From Hofstenia miamia (Eukaryota; Xenacoelomorpha; Acoela): a stretch of DNA of 64,000 bases. This document shows positions 1 through 10,177 of this stretch, in pieces. The stretch covers positions 848,676 through 912,675 of the forward strand of contig SCFE01000001.1 in the NCBI GenBank assembly GCA_004352715.1, in the 5' to 3' direction. A program made the translations under genes and the position numbers. Within the stretch, counting starts at the first letter, position 1, and each line of letters starts with the position of its first letter. The notes beneath the pieces were generated by a model. The model was not told where the DNA came from. It did no database searches and saw only the letters and a list, made by a program, of their open reading frames with translations.

Positions 1-30
<30 letters not shown>
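1..30. repeat. (AAT)n microsatellite, 3' tail of LINE copy 1
   Basis: Uninterrupted AAT triplets start the window. Read on the minus strand this is an (ATT)n tail directly after the LINE 3' end, so it is probably the element's microsatellite-type tail rather than an independent locus. The array may extend beyond the window edge. Confidence 0.85.
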
Positions 31-31
<1 letters not shown>

Positions 32-161
32 GACTTTATTTAGCCGCTGAAGACATACACTACAAAAAAAATAAAAAACAAGTCAGGTTTTATGGCAGCG
101 AGGACACTCACAGGAGATGAAATAGGAGCAAATGGGAGAGTAGGCGAAGTTGAAGAAGGGC

Positions 162-1876
162 TCAGCAAAGAGGAAAGCCATCAAAGATTTTTTGAAGCTC
201 AGTGGCGGGGAAAAAATCAATCGCTGTTGGAGGGTTGAGAGTCAAGATGTAATTAGTAGCAGTACTAGCAAGATTGAAAAACGAATTAAGGGTGTGATGT
301 TTCTTGGTACGACGAATGGAGAAAGTGTCAACATCATCAAAGCAAGTGGAGTGGCAATTAGGGAACTTAATGTATTCAAAAAGATCAAGATCCAAATTGT
401 GAGTGAGCAGTCGATTAAACACGAAGAGATCACAGGCATGGAGAGATCCAAGATGTCTTCCAGCAAGGCGGAAAAAGTTTAGAGGAGAAAATGTAGAAGA
501 AGAGATGCTTTAAATGGATGGAAAGAGTTGAGGAAGTTTCATGGATAACAAAGGATGCGACGCCATCAGCATAGCAGGGATCAGACAATTTGCAGGACTT
601 AAGCATGAGGGAAATATCATGGCCGTTGAAGACGATGTCACATAGGCGAGTCAGCGGGGAGGTGACAGGAGGAGCAGGACAGAGAGAGACAGGATCAGAA
701 AAATTCGAGGAGAAATAGGCAGTGAAGAGATCAGCTTTCTTCAGATCGGATTGAGCAGAAAGATGTTTCCAATGCAAGCTGGGGAGGTCAGGTTTGGAAT
801 GCAGGGAACGCAAGAAAACATAAGAGTCTTGAAGCTGGACAACAGAGTGATTTTGTTGAATTCCATGAAGTTGACGACGTCTTCAGTGATAGAAGGGAGT
901 TTTGAAGAATTGGAAGGACTGTAACAGTGTTTGAAAGATTCGAGTTTATTCAAAGAGGGTACAGTAAGGAATGAGAAATAGAAAGAGAGAGAAATGCGCC
1001 TTAAAGGATAAAATAACTTGGTCATCAGCAGAGAAAGAGTCATTAAAAATGGGGAATGAAGAAGAGAGAGCAGCATTTAGAGATACAAAGTCACTGTTAG
1101 ATCGAGTATATTGAGGAGTGGCAGGACAAGCAGATGGGGTAATAGAATTGACAGACATGCTGAAGTAAACCAATGAGTGATCAAACAGTTCGATTGGAAC
1201 AGGGACTACAGAGGTGTTAAAAATACGATCAGGGTGAGAGCACAAAACCAAGTGAAGAAGGGAGGAGCAGGAAGTAGGAGAAAATATCATTTGTTCAAGA
1301 GAGTAGGAAGCAAAACGATCCAGAACAGCGGATTCATAGGCGTCATTAGAGTCAAGTGCATTCCAACAAACATTGGGGAGGTTGAAGTCCCCACAGATGA
1401 GGAGATGAGGAGGAGTGGGAAATCCAAGTTGACGAGAGAGAGTGATAGACTGATCATGAAAGTACTCAAGCATGGATGAAAAATCAAGGGGAATACGAAA
1501 GGGACTGCTGGAAGGAGGGTTGCAAACACAGAGAAGAGAAACAATGTGATCACTGAGAACAACAGCACAACCGCAACAGAAATCAAAGGAAAAAGACTCA
1601 AAGGAGAGGGGTTGGATGTCAAGGTTAGGGAAATGAGAGTGAAAGGCAATCAGAACACCAAAATGATGACCACTAGAGTGATCCATACGGCAGAGTTCGA
1701 AAAACAACACTGTCAGCAAGAGTAGGATCAAGCCAGGTTTCAGTAGTGAAAATGAAGTCAACAGGAGACTGTAAGAAATAGTTGTAAAAACTGAGACGAC
1801 TGTTTATTGAGACAAGACTGCAAGCATTAGCGAGCAAAAAAGAGAAACCAAATTTGAGATTAGGAGTGAGATCCAA
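162..1876 (-). pseudogene. LINE copy 1 ORF2: endonuclease domain plus C-terminal remnant
   Basis: The apurinic/apyrimidinic-type endonuclease domain is read in pieces from 1876 to about 950: FTTETWLDPTLADS, then the core motif LLICGDFNLPNVCW, then FDHSLVYFSMSVN near its end. A linker segment follows (813-430, SLHWKHLSAQSDLKKADLF). After an internal deletion, a C-terminal piece remains (422-162) containing FSIRRTKKHHTLNSFF and ending in a stop. No reverse transcriptase motif is present. Several frameshifts separate the pieces. Function by family: target-site nicking; inactive here. Confidence 0.8.
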
Positions 1877-1894
1877 GCTAGGAGGTGCAGGTAG

Positions 1895-2652
1895 TCAATC
1901 ACGACCAGAAGCATCACGATGACGGGGACAAAGGCCTAAAGATTTGTGCTCAGCATTGGAGAGACGATAGTATCGGATCAAGAAGCCATCTGACCACACT
2001 TCAAGATCCATGAGAGCAAGTTGACACTCTTGATTACAGACAATGTGAAAGGAGGGCAATGGAGAATCCGTAGGTGGTAGAATGGGAAGGACTTCATCAA
2101 ATTGGAGAGAGGAGCAATGGAGGTGATCAGCAACATCAGAAGCAGAAACAGAATTAGCAAAGCGGCCGATATAGATGTGAGCTTTACGAGGAGGGTGGGG
2201 AAGAGAACTAATCGGAACAACAAGCAGATTACAGGAAGAACTAGTGCCAAGGACGTGATGAGGGTGATGATTGCGGTGAGTAGGCAGTGGACGGGGTGAT
2301 GATTGCGGTGAGTAGGCAGTGGACAAGACTGTTCAGGGGCAGGTGATGACACAGGAGAGGGAGCAGCAGCAGGAGCAGAACGTGTGGCAGGATGATTAGG
2401 ACGATTCTTAATGGTATGTAAAGCAGAAGCACTGTAGGAGAACATTTGAGAATGCATGGATGAAACATCGGAGTTAAGCTTAGCAAGAGAGTCTGAAAGA
2501 GATGACAAGACAACATTGGAAGGGCTGACGTTGGAAGACTGGTGTGAATGTGAGAGGGAGGTGACAGCTTGGCGAAGGAGCACCAACCACTGTGGCAAAT
2601 TAGCGTCTGGCAGATTCTGCAAATCGTCAAGCAAAAGATTAGCTGCAGGCAT
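1895..2652 (-). pseudogene. LINE copy 1 ORF1 (RNA-binding-like protein)
   Basis: ORF1 starts at an ATG at 2652 (MPAANLLLDDLQ), just after a 5' UTR that is shared as an inverted repeat with copy 2. The first part is Ser/Leu/Pro-rich. The second part, in another frame after a shift near 2240-2330, contains an RRM-like segment beginning IYIGRFANSVSASDVADHL and ending in a short basic tail with the motif LCPRHRDASGRD. RRM-like ORF1 proteins of CR1/Jockey-group LINEs bind element RNA in the ribonucleoprotein; that role is from family knowledge. At least one frameshift breaks it. Confidence 0.7.
2262..2324. repeat. Two tandem 32-bp units inside LINE ORF1
   Basis: The unit beginning GGGTGATGATTGCGGTGAG occurs twice with a period of 32 bp (2262 and 2294). 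On the coding strand it gives repeated Pro/His-rich PTHRNHHP peptides. 32 is not a multiple of three, so the duplication shifts the frame. Confidence 0.85.
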
Positions 2653-2690
2653 GACTGAAATCTAATTCAACTGTATAATAAACAGGCAAA

Positions 2691-2979
2691 TAGCCTTTTG
2701 ACATGTATCAAGTAATTGATGGATTTGCAAATATATAGAAGATTCAACAAAAAGAAAGCAGAATTGGTCAAAAACTGAAGAGTTGCTGTTTTGCTGTTAT
2801 TGTCAGCTTGTAACAGGTAATCAGCCAATATTTTTATTATTTACAATATTTATTATTTCTAACCACAATGAAATTCCGGAAAAAACTAAAATTCAAAATT
2901 AAACTCTCCAAGTCATCATCACAAATTCAAACTATGTACTTTAGCAGTCTTATTGAAAATTTTGAAGAATCTCTGTTAA
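2691..2979. other. Spacer between the head-to-head LINE copies
   Basis: AT-rich sequence between the facing 5' ends. No coding signal, RNA gene or known motif is seen. It is the loop of the long inverted repeat. Confidence 0.6.
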
Positions 2980-3029
2980 ACATGAGTTCTATTTGCCTGT
3001 TTATTATACAGTTTAATTAGATTTCAGCT

Positions 3030-3745
3030 ATACCTTCAGTTTCGCTGTCTGACCTCAAAAAATTGAGTGATGCCCAGTTTACCTCCGCTGTTAGTGGTCT
3101 GAAGAAAGACGCCATCATTTCTTTGCTTGCCTGCTCCCTCCTCCAATGATGGTCCTGGTGTCATATCATCCTTGTCTGAGTCGCTCACTAAGCTTTCCTC
3201 TGATGTTTTCTCACTACAATCTCAAATGTTTTTCTACAGTGCTGCTGCCTCACGTACGGTCTCATCTCTCTCCAATCATCCTGCTCCAAGCTTCACACCC
3301 ACGCTTACTCCTCCTTCCACTCTACCGCATCCTCCTAAGCTGTCTATCCCTTTGTCTACTAACCGTGATCATCCTCATCTAGTTTTTTGGTTCTAATGCT
3401 TCCTGCTGTCTCTCTGCTGTTTCAATTAGTTCACTTCCGCGGCCTCCCCGCAAAGCTCATATCTATATTGGCCGTTTTGCTGTCTCTGTGTCCTGCTCAT
3501 ATGTTGCTGATCACCTTTGTTCCTCCTCTCTACAATGATGGCCTTTCCATCCGTCCACGTCCTGACTCTCCATTTGTATCCTTTCATGTTGTCTGATCAA
3601 GACTCTCATCTTGTACTCATGAATCCTAATGTGTGATCTGAAAGCGTCTTGATTCGTTATTACCGCCTCTCTGACGATGAGCGCAAATCTTTTGGCCTTT
3701 GTCCCCGCCGCCGTAATGCGCCTCGCTGTGACTGACTATCTCACT
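3030..3745 (+). pseudogene. LINE copy 2 ORF1
   Basis: Reads PSVSLSDLKKLSDAQF at its start (about 3030-3080), then a Ser/Pro-rich stretch, then pieces matching copy 1 ORF1 (SLQSQMFFYSAAASRTV, 3190-3260) and an RRM-like piece in shifted frames (about 3440-3600). It ends with a short basic tail near 3710-3740. At least three frame changes occur. Same presumed RNA-binding role as copy 1. Confidence 0.65.
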
Positions 3746-6556
3746 CTGATCTTCCTCTTCCCCCGTAACTCTGGCTTTTCCTTATTGATTTCCAATGCCC
3801 ACAGTCTTGAATCTTTGAACCGTCGTCTAAGTTTTTACAACTTCTTGCAGTCTTCTGTTGATTTCATTTTCATCACTGAAACCTGGTTTGATCCTGCTGT
3901 TGCTGACAGTGTTGTTTTTCCCAACTCTACTCTTAAAGTTCTTTCTTGTATGGATTGCTCCAGTGGTCGCCATGGAGGTGATCTCATTGCTTCATGCCTT
4001 CCTAACCTTGACATCATTCGATTCATTATCCTTTGATTTCTGTTGTGGCTGTGCTGTTGTTCTCAGTGACCATATTGTTTCTCTGCTCTGCGTTTACAAC
4101 CCTCCTTCGAATAGTGCCTTTCGCATTCCAATTGCTGATTTATTATCTATGTTCGAGTCTTTTCATGACCAGTCTACCTACCTCTCTCGTCACCTTGGCT
4201 TTTCCATTCAGCCTCATTTTCTTGTTTGTGGTGACTTCAATCTTCCTAATGTCTGCTGGAATGCACTCGACTCTACTGACACTTATGTGTCTGCAGTTTT
4301 AGAAGTTTTTGCCTGCTATTCTCTTGAACAACTTGTATTTTCTCCTACTTCCAGCTCCTCCCTGCTTGATTTGGTTCTGTGCTCTCACCTTGATTACATA
4401 TTCGACATATCTGTAATCCCTGTTCCTGTTAAACTGCCAAATCACTCATTTGTCTGCTTCAATCTGTCTGTAAACTCTACTTCTCCATCTGCTTATCCGG
4501 TTGCTCCACAATATGCTCGATTTAACAGTGACTTTCTATCACTTAATGCTGCTCTCTCATTGCCACTCCCCGTTTTTAGTGATTCCTTCACAGTTGATGA
4601 GTGGTTCACCTTCTTACACCAAGTTATTTCTTCTTATGTTCCTCATCAGCGGAAAAAGCGTGCTTCTCTTCCTTTCTATTTCTCTTCCCTTACTGTGCAC
4701 TCCTTGAATAAATTGGAGTCTTACAAACGCCATTCTGGTACTACTGCTACTCCGAAGCTTGCTTCTCTCACAGAAGATGTTATCAATTTTATGGAACTTG
4801 ACAAAGTCTCTTTTCTGTCCAGCTTCTCGTCCGGTTCTCTTCAAGACTCTTATTCCTTCCTGCGTTCTCTTCATTCCAAGCCCGAGCTCCCCAATTTGAG
4901 ATGGAACCTTCGTTCTGCTCACTCTGACCTGGAGAAGGCTGATCTGTTCAACGCGTATTTTGCCTCTAACTTCTCTGTACCTGTCTCCATGTGCCCTGGT
5001 CCGCCTGCTGCCTCCCCGCTAATCCGACTTTGTGATATTGACTTCAGTGCCCATGATATTTCTCTCGTGCTTAAATCTTGCAAGTTGTCTGGTCCTTGCT
5101 ATTCTGACGATGTCCCTTCCTTTGAAATTCATGAAACCTCCTCCACGCTTTCTATCCATTTAAAGCATCTTTACGCCTTCATTTGCTCCTCTAAGCGCTA
5201 TCCCGTCTGTTGGAAGACATCTTGGATTTCTCCGCTGTTAAAATCTAATCCGCTTCCCTCCTCGCAGGTCACGTCTTACCGCCCAATAGCTATTCTATCT
5301 TGACTGTCTATCATCTTTGAACGCCTTGTTTTTCGTTATGTATTCCCAAAAATTCGTCACCTCATCTCTTCCTCTCAGCATGGCAACCTTCCTGGTAGCT
5401 CTACGATTACTAACCTGCTCACTCTGATCGAAAACTGCTACTTTCACTCTGATAGTAATGATCCTGGTTGTATTATCTTTCTTGACATCTCAAAAGCATT
5501 TGATCGCCTCCATCATTCCATTCTGCTTGACAAGTTATGTTTATTTGGTTTTGATGCGGATTTCATCGAACTGTTCCAGTCTTACCTGACCAATCGCCAT
5601 CAATGTGTCAAAATCAAATCGTCTATCTCTTCTCCTGTCCTTGTTACTAGTGGTGCCCCTCAAGGCTCAGTGTTTGCTGTTCTTTTTTTCCTCGTTGTCA
5701 TTAACGACCTCCCTCATTCTGTTCTCAACTCGTCTTGCCTGTTGTATGTCGATGCCACTGCGATTTTTGATTTTTGCTGGTCTTTTGATGCTAACATTTC
5801 TTCTGATCTTGAGCATTTGTCTACTTGGTCCTCTGTCAACCATCTTGATTTTAGCGATACCAAGACATGTAGTATTTCCTTTTCTGTGGCTCCCCTTCTG
5901 ATTTGCCTCTACCTGTGAACTTTGCTCCTCGTCACACTCATCTTGGAGTTCAACTTGCTGCAAACTTAAATTGGACGGGACATGTGTCTTTGCGTCTCTG
6001 CAAAGCTAATTCCTCGCTCTTTGCCCCTTTTCCGTAATGTTCCTTTTAATACCTCGTCCACTGTGAAACTCTCTTTGTTCAAGTCCATTTCTCATGCCAT
6101 TCTTCTCTACGCGTCTCCCTGTTGGTGGCCTTCCCGTTCTTTGTTTCACTCTATGGAACATTTCCAGAATCGTGCCTTCAAATGGATCTCTCCCTTGCCA
6201 TATAAAGACGCCCTTCTCAAATTCTCCACTCTCCCGCTGTCACTCTACTTCCATGCCTGTGATCTCCTCCTTTTCACTCGCAAATTGGATCTTGATCCTT
6301 TTGATTTCATTAAGTTCTCTAATTCCCGCTCCACTCGCTCTGATGATGTTACTTTCTCCATTCGTCGTACCAAGAAACATCGCATCCTTAATTCGTTTTT
6401 CAAGCTTGCTTGTACTGCTGCTAATTACATCTTGTCTCTCAACCCTCCAACAGTGATTGATTTCTTTTCTCCGCCACTGAGCTTCAAGAAATCTTTGATG
6501 GCTTTCCTCTTTGCTGAGCCCTTCTCCAACTTCGCCTACTCTTCCATTTGCTCCTA
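3746..6556 (+). pseudogene. LINE copy 2 ORF2: endonuclease and reverse transcriptase
   Basis: The AP endonuclease runs from about 3770 (SLESLNRRLSFYNFLQS; FIFITETWFDP) through FLVCGDFNLPNVCWNAL (about 4210-4265) to about 4480. The longest open stretch is 3858-5303. The reverse transcriptase follows: YRPIAIL (5278-5299) then an in-frame stop, IIFLDISKAFDRLHH (about 5470-5515), GAPQGSVFAVLFFLVVIND (about 5650-5710), and LYVDATAIFDF (about 5740-5775) where active elements have YADD. The second catalytic aspartate is therefore an alanine. The C-terminal region contains LGVQLAANLNWTGHV (about 5940) and FSIRRTKKHRILNSFF (about 6350). Multiple frame changes mean it is dead. Confidence 0.85.
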
Positions 6557-6798
6557 GTTCATCTCCTGTGACTGTCCTCGCTGCAGTAAAGCTTGACTTG
6601 TTTTAATTTTTTTGCTGTGTATGCATTCAGCGGCTAATAAGTAAACAAACTTAACTTTGCAATGAGTAAAATGTAAATAATCAGATAATGTGCAATGCGC
6701 GCTTATTTGCTTAATTTTCGCTTAATCACAAATCGAGTTCACTTAAGTCGCTTTCGCTTATTTAGTAGCCGTTTTCGCGTATTTAAACCGCTTTCGCT

Positions 6799-7273
6799 TC
6801 AAGTGGCCAATTCACTGGTTCTAACTAATGGTACTAGCATCGTTTGCTTAGATCTTGTAATTGTAGTAGGTTTCTTATGTCTTAAAAATTCTTCATATAA
6901 TGGATGTCTAGTATTTTTTATTATTCTGTAGTAATTGGCAAGATCTTGTTTAAATAACATTTCATTAACTGTTATAGGACAGTTTGTATATTCTAAAACT
7001 TTTAAGAAGGTATTTATTAAGTTTAGTGAAAATATTTGCATCACTTCCATATACACTGAAACAATAGCTAATTCTACTTAGCGCTAAAGCTTCGAAGACT
7101 TTGGTTCTAGATTCCATTGAATACCCTGCAGTTTTTAGATTTTCAAAAATATAGTTTATCGAATTCAAGAAAGAAATTAGTTTAGACACATGCCTATTGA
7201 ATCTCATTGAAGAATCCATAGTAATTCCTAGTATTTTGCCAGAAGATAATTCTTCATATTGTATGCATTCCAA
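6799..7273 (-). pseudogene. LINE fragment, region after the reverse transcriptase
   Basis: Two minus-strand frames give LGITMDSSMRFNRHVSKLI (from about 7235) and, after a frame change near 7000-7050, NEMLFKQDLANYYRIIKNT. This matches the pattern LGV-x-D-x3-F-x2-H that follows the RT core in many LINEs. It is a different family from the copies at 1-6650. Neither the catalytic core nor an end is present. Confidence 0.6.
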
Positions 7274-7333
7274 ATCAAAAACGTAAGGGTTTAGACTTAC
7301 TTGAATAAATTTTTAAGCTATTGGTAAATGCCC

Positions 7334-7590
<257 letters not shown>

Positions 7591-7599
7591 GAGAATGTG

Positions 7600-8858
7600 A
7601 ACTGAAACGAATAGAGGCAATAAAAAATAGCAGATGAGAAACGCTGTGAATTCACCATTCGAAAGAATTAGATGCACTATACTACCTGATAAGTGGTTAG
7701 GGAATGAAAGAAATTGGGTGAGGATGAAATAAATTGGAAAATCAACAATTCTAGTTCATATGGGCATTTAGAAAAAGCTACAGAGTAATCAACATGAGGA
7801 AAATGAAGGAATCTAAAAAACCATTGACTGAATTGAAATAATTAAATCTGATAGTAGGGAATATGTAGTGGAAAGTAAACTAGACAGTGATATATGGTAT
7901 CAGCTTATAAGAGGAGGATCATAAAGGAAGATTACTAGAAAACTAAAGAATTGCGTTTGGAAAATAACACGCACTCAACTGCAATGTCAGATGAAGAAAG
8001 ATCCTGCGAAATAAAAAATGGAGTTGAGAATGTTTGAAATTTCGCTGACAGTTCCATTAGGAACTAACATGCACAACAAGCATGCAATCGTGGTTTTCAA
8101 GAAAAACACTCACGTCATTACATAGCTTCGATTGGAGCACCTGGCATGTCAATATGATTAGGAATTTCATTTACATTATTCATATCATGAGTTAATCAAC
8201 ATATAAATCAAGAGTTTCCTGGAGTTTCAATACCTTCACGAAATCAAAAACAAAGTCTAAGGGAATCAGATTCCTTGTTATTCAAGAATCTTGCAAATTA
8301 AGAACCACTGATGGACTTTATTCTGATATGCTTTTTAGTGATTCCACAATTGAAGATTTAAGTTGAACATCAGCAATGGGCTTCAATAAAAGAGAGTATC
8401 AGTTCACTTTTGTAAGGGACTTAATCTTCATTTCAGCACTTGATGTGCTGAGTTTAAGATCTTCGCATTGCATATTTCAAATTATTATTAATCCTGCAGA
8501 AGTTGTTGTCATGATAAATCCGAAAATTTAGCGTAATAACCCAGTGTAGGGCTCGTACCGGGCATGGGCTTCTTAAGTACAGGCAAGGGCCGAGCATACG
8601 GGCTCTGTGCTGAACATGATTATTTGTCACTTTCAATGACCTTAGTTCTCAAAGCTATTTTTCAGAAATATGTCAGAGCTTAAAATGGGTCAAGATATTT
8701 TGACCCTACCCAATATTTAACTAATGAATTTCAATCCAACATAAACCAAGTTCTATTGAACTCTAGATGCATTTGACACAACCCAAAGACGTGTTAGAGT
8801 GTTTCACACATATTGCCCAACTAAAATATGGCTTCATAGAAAATATCTACAAACACGT

Positions 8859-8862
<4 letters not shown>
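7600..8862. other. No gene seen
   Basis: AT-rich sequence without a convincing coding region or RNA gene. A patch at 8540-8610 is rich in GGGC words, as is another at 11040-11150. These could be the two worn ends of a larger element into which the Tc1 element inserted, but no terminal repeat could be matched. Confidence 0.45.

Positions 8863-8899
<37 letters not shown>
8863..8899. repeat. (TA)n microsatellite
   Basis: Pure TA array left of the Tc1 element. A second array sits against the right end of the element (10150-10177). TA is the Tc1/mariner target, so insertion into a TA array is plausible. Confidence 0.95.
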
Positions 8900-8904
<5 letters not shown>

Positions 8905-8977
8905 CAATATAATAACACAATGTAGAAACAATGTGATAACACCGTGTAGAAATAAGTAGTTAATTCAGAAAAACTCA

Positions 8978-9948
8978 CTAATATTTTGTATGTCCGCTAT
9001 TATTGGCCAAACACGCCACAATGCGATTTGACAGTGACACAATCAGCTTTCTACAATAATCATCAGTAATCTCTGTGCACCATACCACTTTAATTTGCTC
9101 CTTCAGACCATCGAGTGATGTTCATTGGCGCATCCTCAGACAGTTTTTGATGTGATGCCAGCAATTTTCTATGACGTTCAGGTCTGGGGAGTTTCCCGGC
9201 AGCCGAAAGTCTTGTGATGCAATCCACTGTATCACAATTTTGGCGCTGTGGCAAGGAGCATCATCTTGTTGTAGTACCGATGTTCTACGAAGCTGCATAA
9301 AAATGGGAACTTTCTCCTGAATTATTTTGAGGTAGGATTTGGCTGTGACTGTCTCGTTGTGAGGAACAAAATGCAGACCAGCACGCCCATTCGCAGTTAT
9401 AGCACTCAGAATCATCACAGAAGTTGCTGAGCAGAAAGTTTGTTGCTTGTAACGTGTGTTGAATCTTTGGTTTCTTGGTGGTCGAATGTGTGGCCGGTAT
9501 GATGAAACTGGCAAATCTTGGATTCGTCAGTAAACACTACTTGATGCCACATCTCAGAGGTGTACTTTTGGTATTGCCTGCAGAAGCGCAATCGGGGTTT
9601 GGCTGCCGGTTTGCACTATGGAAGGTCAAAGGTAGTATTCAATCGACACCTAATGGTGCGTGTGATACATTCTGCACTACCGCACCTAGATTTACTTTGA
9701 CTTCAGAAGATGAAGAAAGTGGTTGATTGACGACGTAACGGTGAATAAGATGATGAGTCTGAGGGGTTGTCACTTTTGGTCTTCCAGACTGCTTGCGAGA
9801 AGAAAAATTTTGCAGTTGCTGATAGCGAGTAACACTTCTGGATACTGAAGATACTGACACGCCCCATAGCGTGATAATTGTATCCCTCCTCGTACAAGAT
9901 ATGAATTTGAGCACGCTTTGTTGGTGAAATTTCACTACCATGGACCAT
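8978..9948 (-). pseudogene. Tc1-type DDE transposase pseudogene
   Basis: Cut-and-paste transposase on the minus strand. It starts at ATG 9948 (MVHGSEISPTKRAQI) with a helix-turn-helix N-terminus, changes frame near 9870, and continues as SSVSRSVTRYQQLQNF. The catalytic domain shows FTDESKICQF (first Asp, about 9525), LQQDDAPCHSA (second, about 9260) and SPDLNVIENCW (Glu, about 9165). By my count 31 residues separate the second Asp and the Glu, three fewer than the 34 usual for Tc1. An in-frame TGA near 9116 follows NCLRMRQ, and the normal C-terminus (TSLDGLKEQIKVVW) continues to 8978. At least two frame changes and one stop make it inactive. Confidence 0.88.
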
Positions 9949-10109
9949 ATTTCAAACTATAATGATAGTGCTTTTTCAGTGAAAATGTATTGTGTGTAAA
10001 TCTAAAGTTGTGTTAATTTGATTGGCTAAATCAATCTGTTGTCAATTCTAAGAAAAAATGGGAATTCAAGGAATTTTACGAAGTTTCCAGGAAATAGCAT
10101 AAAACACTC

Positions 10110-10149
10110 TTTAGACAGGTTACTGTTCCCAAACTTTTGGCCAGTACTG
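10110..10149 (-). repeat. Tc1 element right terminal inverted repeat
   Basis: Read on the minus strand it begins TACAGTACTGGCCAAAAG, with the leading TA as the target dinucleotide. The core CAGT-x-CTGGCCAAAA is the signature of Tc1 family ends. The opposite repeat is not recognisable. Confidence 0.75.
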
Positions 10150-10177
10150 TATATATATATATATATATATATATATT
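10150..10177. repeat. (TA)n microsatellite
   Basis: Pure TA array abutting the Tc1 right end. Confidence 0.95.

Larger units (their letters stand above)
31..2690 (-). mobile_element. LINE copy 1 (APE-type non-LTR retrotransposon), RT core deleted
   Basis: Minus-strand copy of the LINE that also lies on the plus strand at 2980-6650. The 5' end, ORF1, endonuclease and 3' end all have recognisable counterparts there. The 3' UTR of both copies contains the motif TTCAGCGGCTAA, followed in this copy by (ATT)n. The middle is missing: around 430-460 the sequence jumps from the region after the endonuclease (equivalent to about 5220) straight to the 3' part (equivalent to about 6245), which removes the whole reverse transcriptase core. 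The copy therefore cannot move on its own. The clade looks CR1/Jockey-like but is not settled. Confidence 0.88.
2980..6650 (+). mobile_element. LINE copy 2, nearly full length but mutated
   Basis: Plus-strand copy of the same family as 31-2690. It begins with the shared 5' sequence (TTTGCCTGTTTATTATACAG, 2990-3010) and ends near 6640 with the shared TTCAGCGGCTAA 3' motif. ORF1, endonuclease, reverse transcriptase and a C-terminal domain are all present in order but interrupted by stops and frameshifts. No clear (ATT)n tail or target-site duplication is visible. Base composition is richer in C and T than the surrounding AT-rich DNA. Confidence 0.88.
8978..10149 (-). mobile_element. Tc1/mariner transposon, broken
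   Basis: The right end (10149, going left) has the inverted terminal sequence CAGTACTGGCCAAAAGTTTG, very like known Tc1-type ends, directly followed by TA in a (TA)n array. The transposase is on the minus strand, so this is the 5' end. No matching left terminal repeat was found beyond the transposase stop near 8978; the element seems truncated there, or the repeat is degraded. Confidence 0.88.
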
